DNA of 64,000 nucleotides from JAAZIN01 sp964441025. GTDB lineage: Bacteria; Bacillota; Dethiobacteria; DTU022. The stretch covers positions 1 through 64,000 of the forward strand of contig CAYTXG010000005.1 of assembly GCA_964441025.1 (NCBI GenBank), read 5' to 3'. The translations under genes were made by a program, and so were the position numbers. This document shows positions 1-8,885 of this stretch, piece after piece. The notes beneath the pieces were generated by a model that worked only from the letters and a program-made list of their open reading frames with translations, was not told where the DNA came from and did not search any database. Position 1 is the stretch's first letter. Each line of letters opens with the position of its first letter.

Positions 1-1
1 A

Positions 2-565
2 ACGATAACGGCACCGCCCAAAAATGTAGAGACCGAACTCAACCCGGATACGGGCTGGTACGAGGCCCGGCTCAGCTGGTCCAACGTTGATCTCGATATC
101 AGTTCCGCCCAGGAGGTGGATGCAGCCATATCCGTCCGGCGGAAAGGGGCCTCCAGCTACCCGCCGGGACCGGGTTTGAACCCCGCCGGGATCTACATGG
201 AGATCAAGGTGACCGAAGGAAGTCTGGAAGGCGCCGAGGTGCTGATCGAGGTGGCCTACTCCCTGAAGGATCTCCCCCCGGGGATGAAGGAGAGCGACCT
301 GCGGCTTTTCCGCTATAACGAAAGCCGGGGCAAGTGGGAGTTATGCGGAGCCACAGAAGATGAACGGGGCGTAGATATCAACCGGAAGGTGGTCTGGGCG
401 ATGGTGCCCGGTTTCAGTGAATTTGCCGTCTTCGAGTATTCCCCGGATGTAGAACCCACGGTAGATATGCCGACCACCACCGGCGCCCTTCCCCTGCTGC
501 CGGTGGCAGGCCTGGCCCTGGCGGCCGCCGGGCTGGCTGTTTTGCGCCGGAAGCGGCACCGGTAG
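2..565 (+). CDS. C-terminal part of a surface protein with membrane anchor (5' truncated)
   Basis: The frame is open to the left window edge, so only the last 187 residues are seen. The GTG at 116 is an internal codon, not a credible start. The visible part contains a beta-rich module with the pattern LRLFRYNESRGKWE followed by VPGFSEFAVFEY, which is typical of repeat-bearing cell-surface proteins of bacteria and archaea. It ends with a Thr-rich linker (PTTTGALP), one hydrophobic segment of about 20 residues and a basic tail (RRKRHR). This resembles a sortase-type sorting signal, but there is no clean LPXTG, so simple membrane anchoring is equally possible. A strong terminator follows. Function and ligand are unknown. 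Confidence 0.7.
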   Translation, partial: TITAPPKNVETELNPDTGWYEARLSWSNVDLDISSAQEVDAAISVRRKGASSYPPGPGLNPAGIYMEIKVTEGSLEGAEVLIEVAYSLKDLPPGMKESDLRLFRYNESRGKWELCGATEDERGVDINRKVVWAMVPGFSEFAVFEYSPDVEPTVDMPTTTGALPLLPVAGLALAAAGLAVLRRKRHR

Positions 566-616
566 GTGGTGCACATGTCGCGGTAACTGAACTGTTTGGA
601 TCAACATTTAACAACG

Positions 617-657
617 GTTATAGGCTGGATTTAAGCGATCCGGCCTATAACTTTTTT
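617..657 (+). terminator. Intrinsic terminator after the surface-protein gene
   Basis: A 14-bp stem (617-630 with 638-651, one G-U pair, 7-nt loop) is followed directly by six T. It lies 52 bases after the stop codon of the surface-protein gene. Confidence 0.88.
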
Positions 658-845
658 GCCTGCGGTTGTAGAAACCCTCGATATGTTAAAAGATTGCAGA
701 CCGGGGACATTGACGAGTTGGCCAGGTATAGCGGTCAAGTAGCTCAGCCTAAGCAAATGTTCGTTGGATATAGCACATAAAAGGAGATTAAAATTATTCC
801 TGACATAGTAGTTTATGTTATGTTTAAATAGGTATGGAGTATAAA

Positions 846-921
846 TGGTGCGCCTGGGAGGATTCGAACCCCCGGCCAGTGGATTAGAAGTCCACTGCTC
901 TATCCCCTGAGCTACAGGCGC
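846..921 (-). tRNA. tRNA-Arg (anticodon TCT)
   Basis: The minus strand folds as a complete cloverleaf with a 7-bp acceptor stem (915-921 with 850-856), the D-arm motif TAGCTCAG, an anticodon loop CTTCTAA giving TCT, and the T-loop GGTTCGAATCC. The discriminator base is A and the CCA end is encoded (846-848). A sigma-A type promoter lies just upstream. Confidence 0.96.
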
Positions 922-1237
922 ACGCACCATTATATTACCCTGAAGAGGGCTAAAAATCAATACTTTCTTTCATGCCGGCTGATCATCAGCTATTATTTTC
1001 AACCACAGGGGCAAAAAAGCATATTCAATAACAGACGGTGATATTGTTTATATGGGAGATCAAATCATTTTTCTGATGTCAGCTTTTTACGCTATAATTG
1101 AACAAGGCACTTATAAAAATAAATGGTAAAATGCTGCTTTGGCAGGAGTAATGCCAATAATCAAGAAACATATACAAGAATAAAAAGGGCCTGGAGGATG
1201 TATTTATCTTACCATCTAAAGGGAGGGTGAATGAGAC
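922..1237. other. Intergenic region between tRNA-Arg and the esterase gene
   Basis: Besides the tRNA promoter, this A+T-richer stretch holds a perfect TATAAT (1093-1098) without a convincing -35, and a small inverted repeat (TTGGCA at 1139-1144, TGCCAA at 1152-1157) that could be an operator or hairpin. A strong ribosome binding site (AAGGGAGGGTGA) precedes the ATG at 1238. No gene was found here. Confidence 0.5.
932..960 (-). promoter_or_regulatory. Promoter of tRNA-Arg
   Basis: On the minus strand the -35 is TTGATT (955-960) and the -10 is TAATAT (932-937), separated by exactly 17 bases. The predicted start is a few bases before the tRNA 5' end. Confidence 0.75.
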
Positions 1238-1987
1238 ATGGAAGGCGCAATTTTGCCGGGTGCGGAGCCTTTTGCCTTTTCCGGCGGTAATGTAGGCTGC
1301 CTGCTGGTGCACGGTTTTACGGGTAACCCCTCGAGTATGCGGCCCATGGGCGAATACCTGGCTGAACAGGGGTTTGCCGTGGTGGGGCCGCTGCTTAAGG
1401 GTCACGGGACAAGGGTGGAAGACATGTTCGACAATACTTACCAGGACTGGATCGCTTCTGCCGAGGCGGGCCTGGAGGAGATCCGTAAACAGTGCCGCAC
1501 GGTTTTTGTGTCCGGGCTCTCCATGGGGGCGACACTGGCGATGCATTTGGCTTACAGCCATCCAGACACGGTAAAGGGTGTGGCGCCCATCTGCGGTCCT
1601 GTATTTATGAAAGATTCCAGACTTATCTTTTTGCCCTTGCTGCGTCTTTTTGCTAAAACTTTCCCCGGTGTGGGCGGAGATATCAAGGATCCGGAGGCAA
1701 GTGAGCTGGCTTATGATAAAGTGTCCCTCAGTGCCCTGGGCGAACTGCTGAAGCTCTGCAGCCTTGTAAAGGGGGAGCTGCCCCGGATTAAGCAGCCTGC
1801 GCTCATATTCGAGTCGCGGGAGGATCACGTGGTCCATCCCTCAAACTCTACTTATATCCTTGAGCATATCGGCTCTGCAGATAAGGAGTTGATCTGGCTG
1901 GAGAACTCTTATCACGTGGCCACGCTCGATTTTGACAAGGAGCTGATTTTTGAAAAAACGGCGCAGTTTATGCGGCAGCATTCTTAG
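1238..1987 (+). CDS. Carboxylesterase / monoacylglycerol-lipase-like alpha/beta hydrolase
   Basis: This 249-residue protein has the length and pattern of the Est30 family of thermophilic Bacillus carboxylesterases. The oxyanion region is HGFTGNP (residues 25-31). The nucleophile elbow GLSMG places the catalytic Ser at 95, and Asp196 (SREDHVVHP) and His226 (NSYHVATLD) complete the triad. There is no signal peptide, so it should be cytoplasmic and hydrolyse short- to medium-chain esters. The ATG follows AAGGGAGGGTGA. The glycerol kinase gene begins 14 bases after its stop, so the two are probably co-transcribed. An acylglycerol esterase releasing glycerol for the kinase would be a sensible pairing, but this is inferred. 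Confidence 0.85.
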   Translation: MEGAILPGAEPFAFSGGNVGCLLVHGFTGNPSSMRPMGEYLAEQGFAVVGPLLKGHGTRVEDMFDNTYQDWIASAEAGLEEIRKQCRTVFVSGLSMGATLAMHLAYSHPDTVKGVAPICGPVFMKDSRLIFLPLLRLFAKTFPGVGGDIKDPEASELAYDKVSLSALGELLKLCSLVKGELPRIKQPALIFESREDHVVHPSNSTYILEHIGSADKELIWLENSYHVATLDFDKELIFEKTAQFMRQHS

Positions 1988-2001
1988 ACAACAAGGGGGC
2001 G

Positions 2002-3507
2002 ATGACCATTAAGGCGCGCATACTCTCTATTGATCAGGGCACTACCGGCACCACCGCCATCCTCTGGGATGAGCGAGGTCTGCCTCTGGGCAGGGCCGCC
2101 CGGGAGCACCGCCAGTATTATCCACAATCGGGGTGGGTAGAGCATGATCCTGAAGAGATCTGGACTGCCACCCTGGCGGTGGTCAGGGAGGCCTTGCAGG
2201 AGGCGAAGACAGAGCCTGCCGGGGTGGCTGCAATCGGGATTACCAACCAGCGGGAAACAGTGGTTTTCTGGGAACGCTCAACGGGCAAACCGCTGGCGAA
2301 CGCCATTGTCTGGCAGTGCCGCCGCACGGCGCCACTCTGTCATGAGTTAAACGAGGCCGGGCTGCTGGAGCAATTTCAGGAGAAAACCGGGCTGGTCCTG
2401 GATCCCTATTTTTCCGGAACCAAGATCCGCTGGGCGCTCGAGCATGTACCCTCTGTTCAGGAGGCGGCCCGCTCGGGCGAGCTGGCCTGTGGAACCATCG
2501 ACAGCTACCTTCTTTACCGCCTTACCGGGGGCCGGGTTCATGCCACCGATTACTCCAATGCTTCGCGGACCCTGCTTTACAATATCCATACGCTTCAGTG
2601 GGACCCCTGGCTGCTGGAAACTCTCAAAGTCCCTGAAAATATCCTGCCCCGGGTTATGGGCAGCAGCACCATTTTTGGAGAGACCGATCCCCATGTTTTT
2701 TTCGGGGCCCGTGTGCCCGTGGGCGGCATTGCCGGCGATCAGCAGGCCGCCCTTTTTGGACAGGCCTGTTTCGAACCGGGGATGGTGAAGAACACTTACG
2801 GCACCGGCTGTTTTCTGTTGATGAATACCGGGGAGAAGGCAATCCCCTCCGAGTCGGGGTTGCTGACGACCATTGCCTGGGGCCTTGACGGTACCGTTGA
2901 TTACGCCCTGGAAGGAAGTATTTTTATCACCGGCGCAGCCATACAGTGGCTGCGCGACGGGCTGCAGATCATCGACCATGCATCGGAGACAGGACCGCTG
3001 GCGGCGCAGGTGGACGACAATGGCGGGGTGTACCTGGTGCCTGCCTTTGTGGGGCTGGGCGCTCCTTACTGGGATCCCTATGCCCGCGGTCTGCTCATCG
3101 GCATTACCCGGGGGACTACGCGAGCCCACCTGGCACGGGCTGTAGTCGAGGCCATGGCCTACCAGACCCGCGATGTGCTAGAGATCATGCGCCGCGAAGC
3201 GGGGATCCCCCTGGGTGAGCTGCGCATTGACGGCGGGGCCGGGGTAATGGATCTGCTGCTGCAGTTTCAGGCGGATATAGCCGGCACAGTGGTCCGCCGT
3301 TCGGCTACCCTGGATACAACAGCTCTGGGCGCCGCCTACCTGGCCGGTTTGGCGGCGGGGGTCTGGCCTGACAGGGCGGCGCTGGCGGAGCAGTGGCGTG
3401 AGGAGGCTTCATTCCGACCGCAGATGGCTGAAACACAGCGCGGCGCCCTTTACCGCGACTGGCTGCGGGCGGTGGAAAGGGCGCGGGGCTGGGTTGAAGG
3501 AAACTAG
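2002..3507 (+). CDS. glpK: Glycerol kinase
   Basis: GlpK phosphorylates glycerol with ATP to glycerol 3-phosphate in the cytoplasm. The 501-residue length matches the family. FGGY-kinase motifs are present: the N-terminal phosphate loop DQGTTGTT, the glycerol-contact block TNQRET, the catalytic-Asp region GIAGDQQAALFGQ, and the C-terminal GGAGVMDLLLQFQADI signature. The start ATG follows AAGGGGGCG. No glycerol facilitator or glycerol-3-phosphate dehydrogenase lies next to it. The neighbour upstream is an esterase in the same operon. The second half of the N-terminal loop reads TGTT where many family members have TSSR, a variant that does not remove the Asp. Confidence 0.96.
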   Translation: MTIKARILSIDQGTTGTTAILWDERGLPLGRAAREHRQYYPQSGWVEHDPEEIWTATLAVVREALQEAKTEPAGVAAIGITNQRETVVFWERSTGKPLANAIVWQCRRTAPLCHELNEAGLLEQFQEKTGLVLDPYFSGTKIRWALEHVPSVQEAARSGELACGTIDSYLLYRLTGGRVHATDYSNASRTLLYNIHTLQWDPWLLETLKVPENILPRVMGSSTIFGETDPHVFFGARVPVGGIAGDQQAALFGQACFEPGMVKNTYGTGCFLLMNTGEKAIPSESGLLTTIAWGLDGTVDYALEGSIFITGAAIQWLRDGLQIIDHASETGPLAAQVDDNGGVYLVPAFVGLGAPYWDPYARGLLIGITRGTTRAHLARAVVEAMAYQTRDVLEIMRREAGIPLGELRIDGGAGVMDLLLQFQADIAGTVVRRSATLDTTALGAAYLAGLAAGVWPDRAALAEQWREEASFRPQMAETQRGALYRDWLRAVERARGWVEGN

Positions 3508-3718
3508 GCACCCGCCGGGCTGCGCTTTGAAGCGACCCGGCCATCTGCATCTGGGTGCGCTCTCACGGCAATTGCAGCCTCCCGGGGCAGGCTCTGCTGG
3601 GGTTTGCCTGCGGGCGGCACCGCGGTGGTCTTAATGACGGCGGGCTGCCCTGGTGGAGCAGCCATTTAAGGCCAACCCCGGCCCGGAACCGGTTACAGGC
3701 GATGGAGCAGCGGGCTCA

Positions 3719-5509
3719 TCAGTTTCCTTCCGCATTGCGGCTGATAAACAGATAGAAGTCCAGGTAATCTATATTGATTGCACCCGAATCCGGGTTTTCC
3801 CAGCCGTTTAGCTGGTTAAACCCGTAGAGCAACAGGAGATCATCACCGGTATCAGAAAAAGTCAGTTCATCCCTCGACAGCATCTCCCTGATTTTACCGG
3901 CGCTTTTTCTGTGCAGTTCCCCGGCAAACCCGGCCGGATCCCGGGAATAGATCTCCCTGCCCCGGTGTATAATCCTCAGTTCATGTTTTTCCGGAGAATA
4001 GGTCACCTCCAGATCGCCTGCCTGATAGCGCTGCCCCGCCGAGGAAAACCGCATCAGATAATCGTAGTCTGAAATATCCCAGCAATCCTCATTTTCGTCA
4101 AGAGTGTAGTAGAAGTACACCTGATCATTGCCGGGCATGGGATATTCGTGAAGGGGAAAACCGAAAAGCGCCTCCATCTGGCCGGTTTCAAATCCCTCCG
4201 GCAGCGCCCTGAGATCCGACAGCTCATGGTTGCGGTCAAAATAGACGATGATTGAGTTTATTTCCTTACGGGCCTCCTCTGGTATGGCGGCAGCGGGTTT
4301 TACGATCCGGCCGTCCCGGATCAGGTTTTGCGCCGCCGCGATCTGCTCAAAGCGGCGGTTCTGGCTGCGTACCGAAACAGAGAAAGCACTCCAGGGGCCG
4401 TAAACAGAGAACACCGCTGCCAGCGCCAGTGCGGCGGGCAGGAAAACGTTTCTGGGTATTTTGGAAATGATCAGATAGAGGATGGAACCGGTAACCCACA
4501 GCCCCGCCGCCAGCACAAAGTACCTGTTCTCGGTAATGCCGTAAGCGCCAATCCGCACGCCCATGGCTGTGAACATCAGTGCAAGCAAAGGCAGGAGCAG
4601 TTTCGGGAATTGATGGGTGAATGCCCCGATCCACCTGTTTGTTTCGCGCAGGGGATAAATGAAAAAGATCACCAGCGTGCTGAAGATGGCATACCAGAGG
4701 ACCAGGTGTGAGACCATCATCTCGGGCCACTGCCGGATCAGAAGCACTTTCAAAAAATAGGCGTACAGGATGATGCTGTAAACGAGAATCAGCGGTATCA
4801 CGATGTGGCTTAAAAGGACGCCGATCACTTTGGGGTAGCTTTCGAGTTCAAACTCCCGGTCTCTCCCGGGAATGTCTGCCAGGAAAAAGGCCGGCGCAAA
4901 GATCCCGGCAATGACGAGCCAGATGTCAAGATAGATGTTTCCGGGTATATCTGCTGAAAAAAGGTAATTTATTGTCATCAGGATGGCAGAGATGCCGCCG
5001 AATAGAACGGCGGCAAAGAGATAGGTGATCAAGAAGCTGATTCCCAGCTTTATCACGTAATGCTCATAATTTTGCCGGCGGTATAAGTAAGGGATGAAGG
5101 TAAATGCCAGGTAAAGGGCCAGGCTTGCCGCCGCGTACCGCAGCATGGAAATGGTCTCGAAGTCCTTGAATAGAAACAGGTAGTACAGAGCCAGGCCGGC
5201 GGCAGCGGCAATGTACACAAGTGCTTTCTGTGGTAATTTCAGGAAAGGAGCCCTTGCAAAGAAGACCTTGATGCAAAGAGTAAGGGGGATGCCCAGGGCC
5301 AGCACCGCGGCCAGGCGCTGCAGGGAATCGAAAAGTTTTCCCCTTGTGCCGGGATCCCAGTGGTTTAAAAATATGAGCAATGCGGCGGCAGCCGTACACG
5401 TGAGCAGGGTCTCCGGAAAGCGTTGCAAACCGGCAGAAAGCTTTGCCGCCAGGACCCTGCCGAATTTTAATAACCTTTCGCGCCTCGTGGCCATTTTTAT
5501 CTTTTGCAC
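3719..5509 (-). CDS. DUF4153 family integral membrane protein
   Basis: The 596-residue protein has about ten to twelve hydrophobic segments in its first 370 residues. They end in the PWSAFSVSVRSQ block that marks DUF4153 proteins. A soluble C-terminal domain of about 210 residues follows. No enzymatic motif is visible and the biochemical role of the family is not established. The gene is convergent with glpK and divergent from hypF, so it forms its own unit. The start ATG near 5509 has only a weak ribosome binding site, so the true start could be the internal ATG at residue 7. Confidence 0.8.
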   Translation of the reverse strand: MQKIKMATRRERLLKFGRVLAAKLSAGLQRFPETLLTCTAAAALLIFLNHWDPGTRGKLFDSLQRLAAVLALGIPLTLCIKVFFARAPFLKLPQKALVYIAAAAGLALYYLFLFKDFETISMLRYAAASLALYLAFTFIPYLYRRQNYEHYVIKLGISFLITYLFAAVLFGGISAILMTINYLFSADIPGNIYLDIWLVIAGIFAPAFFLADIPGRDREFELESYPKVIGVLLSHIVIPLILVYSIILYAYFLKVLLIRQWPEMMVSHLVLWYAIFSTLVIFFIYPLRETNRWIGAFTHQFPKLLLPLLALMFTAMGVRIGAYGITENRYFVLAAGLWVTGSILYLIISKIPRNVFLPAALALAAVFSVYGPWSAFSVSVRSQNRRFEQIAAAQNLIRDGRIVKPAAAIPEEARKEINSIIVYFDRNHELSDLRALPEGFETGQMEALFGFPLHEYPMPGNDQVYFYYTLDENEDCWDISDYDYLMRFSSAGQRYQAGDLEVTYSPEKHELRIIHRGREIYSRDPAGFAGELHRKSAGKIREMLSRDELTFSDTGDDLLLLYGFNQLNGWENPDSGAINIDYLDFYLFISRNAEGN

Positions 5510-5591
5510 CTCGATATAAATAGAATTATGTCCAAGGCTAATATATCACAGCGGCGGAAGATTGTAAGCGGCAAAGGGCCGGTTCATATAT

Positions 5592-5620
5592 TTGACACCG
5601 GACAATTGTTTTGTTACTTT
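5592..5620 (+). promoter_or_regulatory. Probable promoter of the hypFCDE operon
   Basis: A perfect -35 TTGACA (5592-5597) is followed after 17 bases by a weak -10, TACTTT (5615-5620). It lies between the divergent DUF4153 gene and hypF. Confidence 0.6.
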
Positions 5621-5720
5621 CTAATCAAGAAGTAATGCTCCCGCAGTATTGAATGACAGGCGGCCGGGTTTCCCACACTTTATTTTATCAAGAGGGCAAG
5701 TTTGCCAGGGGAAATTGAAG

Positions 5721-7547
5721 ATGACAATGTTGGATTTAACCCGGGATCCCCATGAGCCGGCCAAGCCGGGATCGGCGGAGAACAGAGGTGGGGTGAAGCG
5801 CTTAAGCTTGCCCCCGCATTTTGCCGGTTGCCCTCCGAAGGCGCCGGAGTTTTGTTTCTACGAGGCGGGAAAACAGAAGCAGGGGGATCCCTTTACCCTC
5901 TTTGATGAATGCATCAAAGAGGGCGGGATTGCCGCTGTTAAAGGGCTGGGGGGGTATCATCTTGCCTGTGACGCAAAAAATGAGGCCGCTGTAGCAAGGC
6001 TGCGGAAAAAGAAACTGCGTTACGAAAAGCCTTTTGCCGTAATGATGCGGGATATAGACGGGGTCAGATGCTTTTGTCATGTAGACGCCTCTGAGGAGTC
6101 GGTGCTGGGTTGCGAAAAAAAACCGATAGTGCTTCTCCGGAGGAAAGATGGCTGCAGGGTCGCGGAGGCTGTTGCGCCAAATAGCAACAGGCTGGGGGTC
6201 ATGCTTCCATATTCTTTCCAGCACCGCAGAATCATGGAAAACAGCGATGTGCTGGTTATGACCAGTGCAAACATATCTCACCGGCCCACGATCTACAACG
6301 ATGAAGAAGCCGTGGGCACTTTGTTTGATATTGCGGATGCTATGCTGACGCACAGCAGGGAAATCAAGGGGCGGATGGATGACAGCGTTTGCCTGGTGGT
6401 GTCGGGCAGGGTGCTGAAACTCAGGCGCTCACGGGGTTACGCCTCTGAACCTGTGAGCCTGAGGGGAAACGGCAGCGTGATACTGGCGCTGGGCGCACAG
6501 CAAAACAACACCTTTTGCCTTGCAGATGGTGAAAAAGCACTTCTAAGCGGGTACATCGGCGATCTTGACGATGCCGATGCAGAAGAATTTTACGACAGGG
6601 AAATAGAGTCTTATTTAAAGCTGTTCAGCCTTAAGCCGCAGATCATTGCCTGCGACATGCATCCCGATTATGTTTCCACGAGATATGCCGGGCGCTTCAG
6701 GGACAGGCTGCCCATATGCAGGGTCCAGCATCACCATGCGCATTTTGCATCTGTTCTTGCCGAACATCATCTTGAGGGCAGCGTTATTGGGCTGATCTTT
6801 GACGGCACCGGGTATGGCGGGGACGGTACCCTCTGGGGGGGCGAAGCCCTGTGGGGGGATATCGCGGGGACAGTGCGGTTTGGGCATATGCTGCAGGCGC
6901 CGCTTTTAGGCGGGGAAGCTGCAATCCGCGAGCCGTGGCGCATGGCGCTGGCCATGGTCAATATAGCCTGCGGCAAGGCTGATGCGCTGAACCTCTTTTC
7001 TGATTATGGCGACAGGGCGGCCCTCCTGCTGCAGGCGGGCGAGGGGAGCATCAATTTCCCTGTGACATCAGGAGCGGGGCGGCTGTTTGATGCTGTCGCG
7101 GCCCTGGCCGGGATAAGGACCCATGCAACCTATGAAGGGCAGGCAGCCATTGAGCTTGAGCAGGCCCTGGATGATACGGCGGAGGGCAGTTACCGCTTTG
7201 ACATTGCATGGGAAAAGAATATGATCATATTCGACTGGCGCCGATTGATCCGCGACATTGTCCATGATGTCAGGGAAGGTTGCGGCAGCGGTGAGATATC
7301 CGCCCGGTATCACCGTGCCGTGGTCCAATTGTTGATAGATGTATCCTCCCTGGCCAGGGAGGAATACGGCAGCAGCAGAGTGGTGCTGTCCGGCGGTGTG
7401 TTCCAAAATGCATACCTGCTCGGCCGCGGTGCAGCCGGGCTTCAGAATAGGGGATTTGCCGTTTATGCCAATGAAAAAGTGCCTGCAAATGATGGCGGCA
7501 TATCTTATGGCCAGGCTGCGGCGGCATCGAAGTTGCCCGCAGTATGA
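5721..7547 (+). CDS. hypF: Carbamoyltransferase HypF lacking acylphosphatase and zinc-finger domains
   Basis: HypF makes the carbamoyl group that becomes the cyanide ligands of [NiFe]-hydrogenase and passes it to HypE. Full HypF is about 750 residues: acylphosphatase domain, two zinc fingers, a YrdC-like domain and a Kae1-like domain. Here the YrdC-like part (KGLGGYHLACDA, later MTSANIS) and the Kae1-like part (QHHHAHFASVLAEH, FDGTGYGGDGT, LSGGVFQN) are intact. The first two modules are absent. The only remnant is CPPKAPEF where a zinc finger would read CPxCGP. Only 140 bases separate this gene from the divergent neighbour, so the missing part is not encoded just upstream. I chose the ATG at 5721 (AGGGGA nine bases before, 608 residues); a TTG at 5649 is in frame but lacks a ribosome binding site. 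Confidence 0.85.
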   Translation: MTMLDLTRDPHEPAKPGSAENRGGVKRLSLPPHFAGCPPKAPEFCFYEAGKQKQGDPFTLFDECIKEGGIAAVKGLGGYHLACDAKNEAAVARLRKKKLRYEKPFAVMMRDIDGVRCFCHVDASEESVLGCEKKPIVLLRRKDGCRVAEAVAPNSNRLGVMLPYSFQHRRIMENSDVLVMTSANISHRPTIYNDEEAVGTLFDIADAMLTHSREIKGRMDDSVCLVVSGRVLKLRRSRGYASEPVSLRGNGSVILALGAQQNNTFCLADGEKALLSGYIGDLDDADAEEFYDREIESYLKLFSLKPQIIACDMHPDYVSTRYAGRFRDRLPICRVQHHHAHFASVLAEHHLEGSVIGLIFDGTGYGGDGTLWGGEALWGDIAGTVRFGHMLQAPLLGGEAAIREPWRMALAMVNIACGKADALNLFSDYGDRAALLLQAGEGSINFPVTSGAGRLFDAVAALAGIRTHATYEGQAAIELEQALDDTAEGSYRFDIAWEKNMIIFDWRRLIRDIVHDVREGCGSGEISARYHRAVVQLLIDVSSLAREEYGSSRVVLSGGVFQNAYLLGRGAAGLQNRGFAVYANEKVPANDGGISYGQAAAASKLPAV

Positions 7548-7600
7548 GAAATGTGCAAACCGTCCCCTATAATTGGTAAGCAGGGAGGTAAGCGGCGGAT

Positions 7601-7813
7601 ATGTGTCTTGCAATACCGGGAAGAATTATCGGCATACAGGAGGGTTGTGCGGAGATAGATTACGGTGGTGTGTCCAGGCGGGCCAGCCTGAGGCTTGTGG
7701 AAACTGCCAGGGTGGGGGATCTGGCCCTTGTCCATGCCGGCTTTGTGATTCACATACTGGATCAGGGCGCCGGCGAAGAACTTGAAAAGCTGTTTGAAGA
7801 GATGATGGACTGA
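7601..7813 (+). CDS. hypC: Hydrogenase assembly chaperone HypC/HybG family
   Basis: The 70-residue protein begins MCLAIPGRI, the HypC signature in which Cys2 binds the Fe(CN)2CO precursor and the hydrogenase large subunit. The remaining sequence (DYGGVSRRASL, VHAGFVIHIL) matches the family's beta-barrel. HypC works with HypD as the scaffold on which the iron ligands are assembled. The hypD start follows after one base, indicating translational coupling. An AAGCAGGGAGG-type site around 7578 and weaker purines precede the ATG. Confidence 0.96.
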   Translation: MCLAIPGRIIGIQEGCAEIDYGGVSRRASLRLVETARVGDLALVHAGFVIHILDQGAGEELEKLFEEMMD

Positions 7814-7814
7814 A

Positions 7815-8885
7815 GTGAAATACAAGATTGCGGAGATTAAAAAGAAGATCGCCGGGGCTGCGGAAGGGCTGGGCCGGGCAGTCATAATGGAGGTCTGCGG
7901 AACGCATACGGCCGGCGTTCGCAAATTTGGGATACAGGAGCTCCTGCCCGGCAATATCAAGCTGATATCGGGGCCGGGCTGCCCCGTTTGCGTGACAACC
8001 CAGGGCGATATCGCTTCAGCAGTATCCATGGCGGATCAGGAGGGAGTCATATTTACCTGCTTCGGCGACATGATGCGTGTGCCCTGCGGGGACAGGAGTC
8101 TCTATACGCTTTATGAAAGTGGGAAGGATATCAGAATCGTCACCTCGCCCATGAGCGCACTGAATATAGCAGAGAGCAACCCTGACCGGATGGTGGTATA
8201 TTTTGGAATAGGGTTTGAAACAACAGCCCCCCTGACGGCAGCGCTCATCGAAGCCGCGGATGAATGCGGCATACAAAACTTGAGCGTGCTTTGCGCCCAC
8301 AAAACCATGCCGCAGGCCCTCACAGAGCTTTTGAAAAATGAAAACAATATCAGCGCTCTGATGTGCCCGGGACATGTAGCCTCTATTATCGGCGCACGCG
8401 CCTTCTCTTTTGTCCCCGACAGGTTGATGCTTCCTGCGGCCGTGGCCGGTTTCGAGGCCTATGATATTATGGCTGCGCTTTATTGCATTGTCCTGATGCT
8501 GCGGAGGGGTGAAAGGAAATGTGTAAATATGTATCCCCGGGCGGTTACCGGCAATGGCAACAGGGAAGCGCTGTCGCTCATGGACAAAGTATTTGAACCT
8601 TGTGATGCGCAGTGGCGCGGCCTTGGGGAGATAAAAGGAAGCGGCCTTCGCATCAGGAAGCGTTATGGCAGATATGATGCTGCGCTCAAATTCGATCTGC
8701 GCACAGACCATGCCGGAGAAGCAAAGGGTTGTATCTGCGCGCGCATCCTTTGCGGCAAAAGCATACCGACAGACTGCGTGAATTTTGGCCGGGGCTGTAC
8801 GCCCGAACGGCCGCTGGGAGCCTGCATGGTATCATCGGAAGGCAGCTGCGCAGCATATTATCGTTACGGAGGCGAAAATGACTGA
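7815..8885 (+). CDS. hypD: Hydrogenase formation protein HypD
   Basis: HypD carries a [4Fe-4S] cluster and, with HypC, holds the iron while cyanide is transferred from HypE. The 356 residues contain the conserved EVCGTHTAGVRKFG and SGPGCPVCVT motifs, the GIGFETTAP loop and the Cys-rich C-terminus (DCVNFGRGCTPERPLGAC). Start is GTG. The stop overlaps the hypE ATG by one base (TGATG), so these genes are translationally coupled. Confidence 0.96.
   Translation: MKYKIAEIKKKIAGAAEGLGRAVIMEVCGTHTAGVRKFGIQELLPGNIKLISGPGCPVCVTTQGDIASAVSMADQEGVIFTCFGDMMRVPCGDRSLYTLYESGKDIRIVTSPMSALNIAESNPDRMVVYFGIGFETTAPLTAALIEAADECGIQNLSVLCAHKTMPQALTELLKNENNISALMCPGHVASIIGARAFSFVPDRLMLPAAVAGFEAYDIMAALYCIVLMLRRGERKCVNMYPRAVTGNGNREALSLMDKVFEPCDAQWRGLGEIKGSGLRIRKRYGRYDAALKFDLRTDHAGEAKGCICARILCGKSIPTDCVNFGRGCTPERPLGACMVSSEGSCAAYYRYGGEND

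Noticed and set aside
5510..5720. Frameshifted N-terminal part of hypF just upstream
   Set aside because: The space is too short for an acylphosphatase and two zinc fingers, and no frame shows their motifs.
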